DNA of 64,000 nt from Prostheceraeus crozeri (lineage: Eukaryota > Platyhelminthes > Polycladida > Euryleptidae), in contig CAJQUW010007520.1 in NCBI GenBank assembly GCA_907163375.1, positions 7,501 through 71,500 of the forward strand, given 5' to 3'. Made by a program: the position numbers and the translations under genes. Below the pieces are notes generated by a model that saw only the letters and a list, made by a program, of their open reading frames with translations, made no database searches and had not been told where the DNA came from. The stretch's first letter is position 1; each line of letters opens with the position of its first letter. Shown piece by piece: positions 60,801 to 64,000 of the stretch.

Positions 60801-63800
60801 GGCTTGTTCCTATCTGTCTTCGTTTAGATGTGAGACGCCATTTAAGATTTTGGGACATTGGCGAAAAACGACAGAGTTAGAATTTGGGACGTTTTGGGCT
60901 CTAGCTTCAAAACGAAGCATCGGATTGGAAAACGGATTTCAGATTTGGAATCAGCGTGAAATTCTTTATCTGTATGGTGAGTTTCAAGTCAATCGGCGAC
61001 AAAAAATTTTCAACATTTTTCGAAAAAACGACAGAGTTAGAATTTGGGACGTTTTGGTGTGTGGCGCCCAAACGAACCATCGGATGGGAAAACGGAGGCC
61101 AGATTCGGATTCAGCGTGAAATTCTGCATCGGTATGGTGAGTTTCAAGTCAATCGGAGAGAAAAATTTTCGCTGACGTCCCCCCCCCTCTGGACAGCTCG
61201 CTTCGATTTTGGCTTCCAGTGGACGGATTTAGTCGTGCCATAGCTCGTTTGAAAGCTAAGAGTGAGACAAATTCAGTGAAAGAATCGGCTTGTTCCTATC
61301 TGTCTTCGTTTAGATGTGAGACGCCATTTAAGATTTTGGGACATTGGCGAAAAACGACAGAGTTAGAATTTGGGACGTTTTGGGCTCTAGCTTCAAAACG
61401 AAGCATCGGATTGGAAAACGGATTTCAGATTTGGAATCAGCGTGAAATTCTTTATCTGTATGGTGAGTTTCAAGTCAATCGGCGACAAAAAATTTTCAAC
61501 ATTTTTCGAAAAAACGACAGAGTTAGAATTTGGGACGTTTTGGTGTGTGGCGCCCAAACGAACCATCGGATGGGAAAACGGAGGCCAGATTCGGATTCAG
61601 CGTGAAATTCTGCATCGGTATGGTGAGTTTCAAGTCAATCGGAGAGAAAAATTTTCGCTGACGTCCCCCCCCCTCTGGACAGCTCGCTTCGATTTTGGCT
61701 TCCAGTGGACGGATTTAGTCGTGCCATAGCTCGTTTGAAAGCTAAGAGTGAGACAAATTCAGTGAAAGAATCGGCTTGTTCCTATCTGTCTTCGTTTAGA
61801 TGTGAGACGCCATTTAAGATTTTGGGACATTGGCGAAAAACGACAGAGTTAGAATTTGGGACGTTTTGGGCTCTAGCTTCAAAACGAAGCATCGGATTGG
61901 AAAACGGATTTCAGATTTGGAATCAGCGTGAAATTCTTTATCTGTATGGTGAGTTTCAAGTCAATCGGCGACAAAAAATTTTCAACATTTTTCGAAAAAA
62001 CGACAGAGTTAGAATTTGGGACGTTTTGGTGTGTGGCGCCCAAACGAACCATCGGATGGGAAAACGGAGGCCAGATTCGGATTCAGCGTGAAATTCTGCA
62101 TCGGTATGGTGAGTTTCAAGTCAATCGGAGAGAAAAATTTTCGCTGACGTCCCCCCCCTCTGGACAGCTCGCTTCGATTTTGGCTTCCAGTGGACGGATT
62201 TAGTCGTGCCATAGCTCGTTTGAAAGCTAAGAGTGAGACAAATTCAGTGAAAGAATCGGCTTGTTCCTATCTGTCTTCGTTTAGATGTGAGACGCCATTT
62301 AAGATTTTGGGACATTGGCGAAAAACGACAGAGTTAGAATTTGGGACGTTTTGGGCTCTAGCTTCAAAACGAAGCATCGGATTGGAAAACGGATTTCAGA
62401 TTTGGAATCAGCGTGAAATTCTTTATCTGTATGGTGAGTTTCAAGTCAATCGGCGACAAAAAATTTTCAACATTTTTCGAAAAAACGACAGAGTTAGAAT
62501 TTGGGACGTTTTGGTGTGTGGCGCCCAAACGAACCATCGGATGGGAAAACGGAGGCCAGATTCGGATTCAGCGTGAAATTCTGCATCGGTATGGTGAGTT
62601 TCAAGTCAATCGGAGAGAAAAATTTTCGCTGACGTCCCCCCCCCTCTGGACAGCTCGCTTCGATTTTGGCTTCCAGTGGACGGATTTAGTCGTGCCATAG
62701 CTCGTTTGAAAGCTAAGAGTGAGACAAATTCAGTGAAAGAATCGGCTTGTTCCTATCTGTCTTCGTTTAGATGTGAGACGCCATTTAAGATTTTGGGACA
62801 TTGGCGAAAAACGACAGAGTTAGAATTTGGGACGTTTTGGGCTCTAGCTTCAAAACGAAGCATCGGATTGGAAAACGGATTTCAGATTTGGAATCAGCGT
62901 GAAATTCTTTATCTGTATGGTGAGTTTCAAGTCAATCGGCGACAAAAAATTTTCAACATTTTTCGAAAAAACGACAGAGTTAGAATTTGGGACGTTTTGG
63001 TGTGTGGCGCCCAAACGAACCATCGGATGGGAAAACGGAGGCCAGATTCGGATTCAGCGTGAAATTCTGCATCGGTATGGTGAGTTTCAAGTCAATCGGA
63101 GAGAAAAATTTTCGCTGACGTCCCCCCCCTCTGGACAGCTCGCTTCGATTTTGGCTTCCAGTGGACGGATTTAGTCGTGCCATAGCTCGTTTGAAAGCTA
63201 AGAGTGAGACAAATTCAGTGAAAGAATCGGCTTGTTCCTATCTGTCTTCGTTTAGATGTGAGACGCCATTTAAGATTTTGGGACATTGGCGAAAAACGAC
63301 AGAGTTAGAATTTGGGACGTTTTGGGCTCTAGCTTCAAAACGAAGCATCGGATTGGAAAACGGATTTCAGATTTGGAATCAGCGTGAAATTCTTTATCTG
63401 TATGGTGAGTTTCAAGTCAATCGGCGACAAAAAATTTTCAACATTTTTCGAAAAAACGACAGAGTTAGAATTTGGGACGTTTTGGTGTGTGGCGCCCAAA
63501 CGAACCATCGGATGGGAAAACGGAGGCCAGATTCGGATTCAGCGTGAAATTCTGCATCGGTATGGTGAGTTTCAAGTCAATCGGAGAGAAAAATTTTCGC
63601 TGACGTCCCCCCCCCTCTGGACAGCTCGCTTCGATTTTGGCTTCCAGTGGACGGATTTAGTCGTGCCATAGCTCGTTTGAAAGCTAAGAGTGAGACAAAT
63701 TCAGTGAAAGAATCGGCTTGTTCCTATCTGTCTTCGTTTAGATGTGAGACGCCATTTAAGATTTTGGGACATTGGCGAAAAACGACAGAGTTAGAATTTG

Positions 63801-64000
63801 GGACGTTTTGGGCTCTAGCTTCAAAACGAAGCATCGGATTGGAAAACGGATTTCAGATTTGGAATCAGCGTGAAATTCTTTATCTGTATGGTGAGTTTCA
63901 AGTCAATCGGCGACAAAAAATTTTCAACATTTTTCGAAAAAACGACAGAGTTAGAATTTGGGACGTTTTGGTGTGTGGCGCCCAAACGAACCATCGGATG
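54866..64000 (+). repeat. 486-bp satellite array, 18 full copies plus a partial one, running off the window
   Basis: Period 486 bp (485 or 487 where a C-run or a single G differs); copies can be phased by GTGGACGGATTT at 54901, 55386, 55872 and so on to 63647. Copies are nearly identical. Visible differences are few: GCGATAG in copies 1-2, GCTATAG in copies 3-5, GCCATAG from copy 6 on; ACAAACC in copies 1-2 and ACGAACC after; TATGATGAG only in copy 1; and C-run lengths of 8 or 9. Each monomer contains two related subunits plus a third unlike part. The 128- and 95-codon frames recur in every copy but begin with GTG, not ATG, and the two related subunits are read in different frames, so they are by-products of the repeat. 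The array is more GC-rich than the rest of the window. The right end is not seen. Confidence 0.97.
55522..56007 (+). repeat. Representative satellite monomer with A, B and C subunits
   Basis: Subunit A (55522-55681, 160 bp) and the start of B (from 55682) both begin CGACAGAGTTAGAATTTGGG. They share CATCGGAT-GGAAAACGGA, CAGCGTGAAATTCT and GGTATG or TGTATG followed by GTGAGTTTCAAGTCAATCGG. B ends near GCTGACG and the C-run (about 55838). The remaining ~165 bp (C) cannot be aligned to A or B by eye except for its last bases (CGAAAAACGACAGAG versus CGAAAAAACGACAGAG). Three parts of about 162 bp suggest a trimeric higher-order repeat. Confidence 0.8.

Noticed and set aside
54901-63671. Dozens of 128- and 95-codon open frames in the array, as a tandem gene family
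   Set aside because: They begin with GTG, recur only because the 486-bp period is a multiple of three, and the two homologous subunits are read in different frames. The copies are satellite units.
54611-64000. CRISPR array
   Set aside because: The unit is 486 bp with no unique spacers; this is a eukaryotic satellite.
1-64000. LTR retroelements, Polintons or other virus-like elements
   Set aside because: No integrase, protease, capsid or envelope signatures or paired LTRs were recognised; all the reverse transcriptases seen are of LINE or Penelope-like type.

Overview
This window reads as AT-rich metazoan nuclear DNA. It holds one clear host exon (a seven-cadherin-domain protocadherin with a eukaryotic splice donor), several metazoan retroelement and transposon fossils, and a long satellite array. 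The Penelope-like elements, jockey/CR1-type LINEs and a protocadherin whose whole ectodomain sits in one exon fit a marine invertebrate, perhaps a lophotrochozoan, but I cannot name the species. No bacterial operons, CRISPR arrays, rRNA genes or LTR/Polinton-type elements were recognised.

Layout. 0-4.3 kb: a decayed reverse-transcriptase retroelement (33-1732), then a short Penelope-like (PLE) GIY-YIG fragment between two ~270-bp inverted arms (3349-4292). 4.7-9.2 kb: a hAT-type non-autonomous element (4748-6067) and small repeats. 9.7-13 kb: an internally deleted LINE, followed directly by a mariner element (10621-13011) that carries a nested MITE. 15.8-17 kb: a piggyBac remnant. 17.8 kb: a hairpin element. 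18-31.6 kb: no recognisable gene. 31.6-32.7 kb: a 5'-truncated LINE with an open RT frame. 35.8-38.5 kb: a hAT-type element with a perfect 8-bp target duplication. 39-41.5 kb: two PLE copies meeting head-to-head at a (TA)n tract.

41.67-44.44 kb (minus strand): protocadherin exon 1, from the signal peptide through seven cadherin repeats and the membrane segment into the cytoplasmic tail, ending in a phase-0 donor. The PLE pair lies just downstream of that donor, so probably in the first intron. 45.8-47.1 kb: a foldback element. 48.8-49.3 kb: another LINE fragment. 51.8-53.3 kb: inverted-repeat elements nested inside one another.

From 54.6 kb to the window end there is a highly homogeneous tandem satellite with a 486-bp period (18 full copies plus a partial 19th), itself containing two related ~160-bp subunits. 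Sequence variants sit in ordered blocks, with the most divergent copies at the left edge. The many open frames in this array start at GTG and are best explained as by-products of the repeat. Apart from the protocadherin, every coding sequence I recognise belongs to a mobile element.
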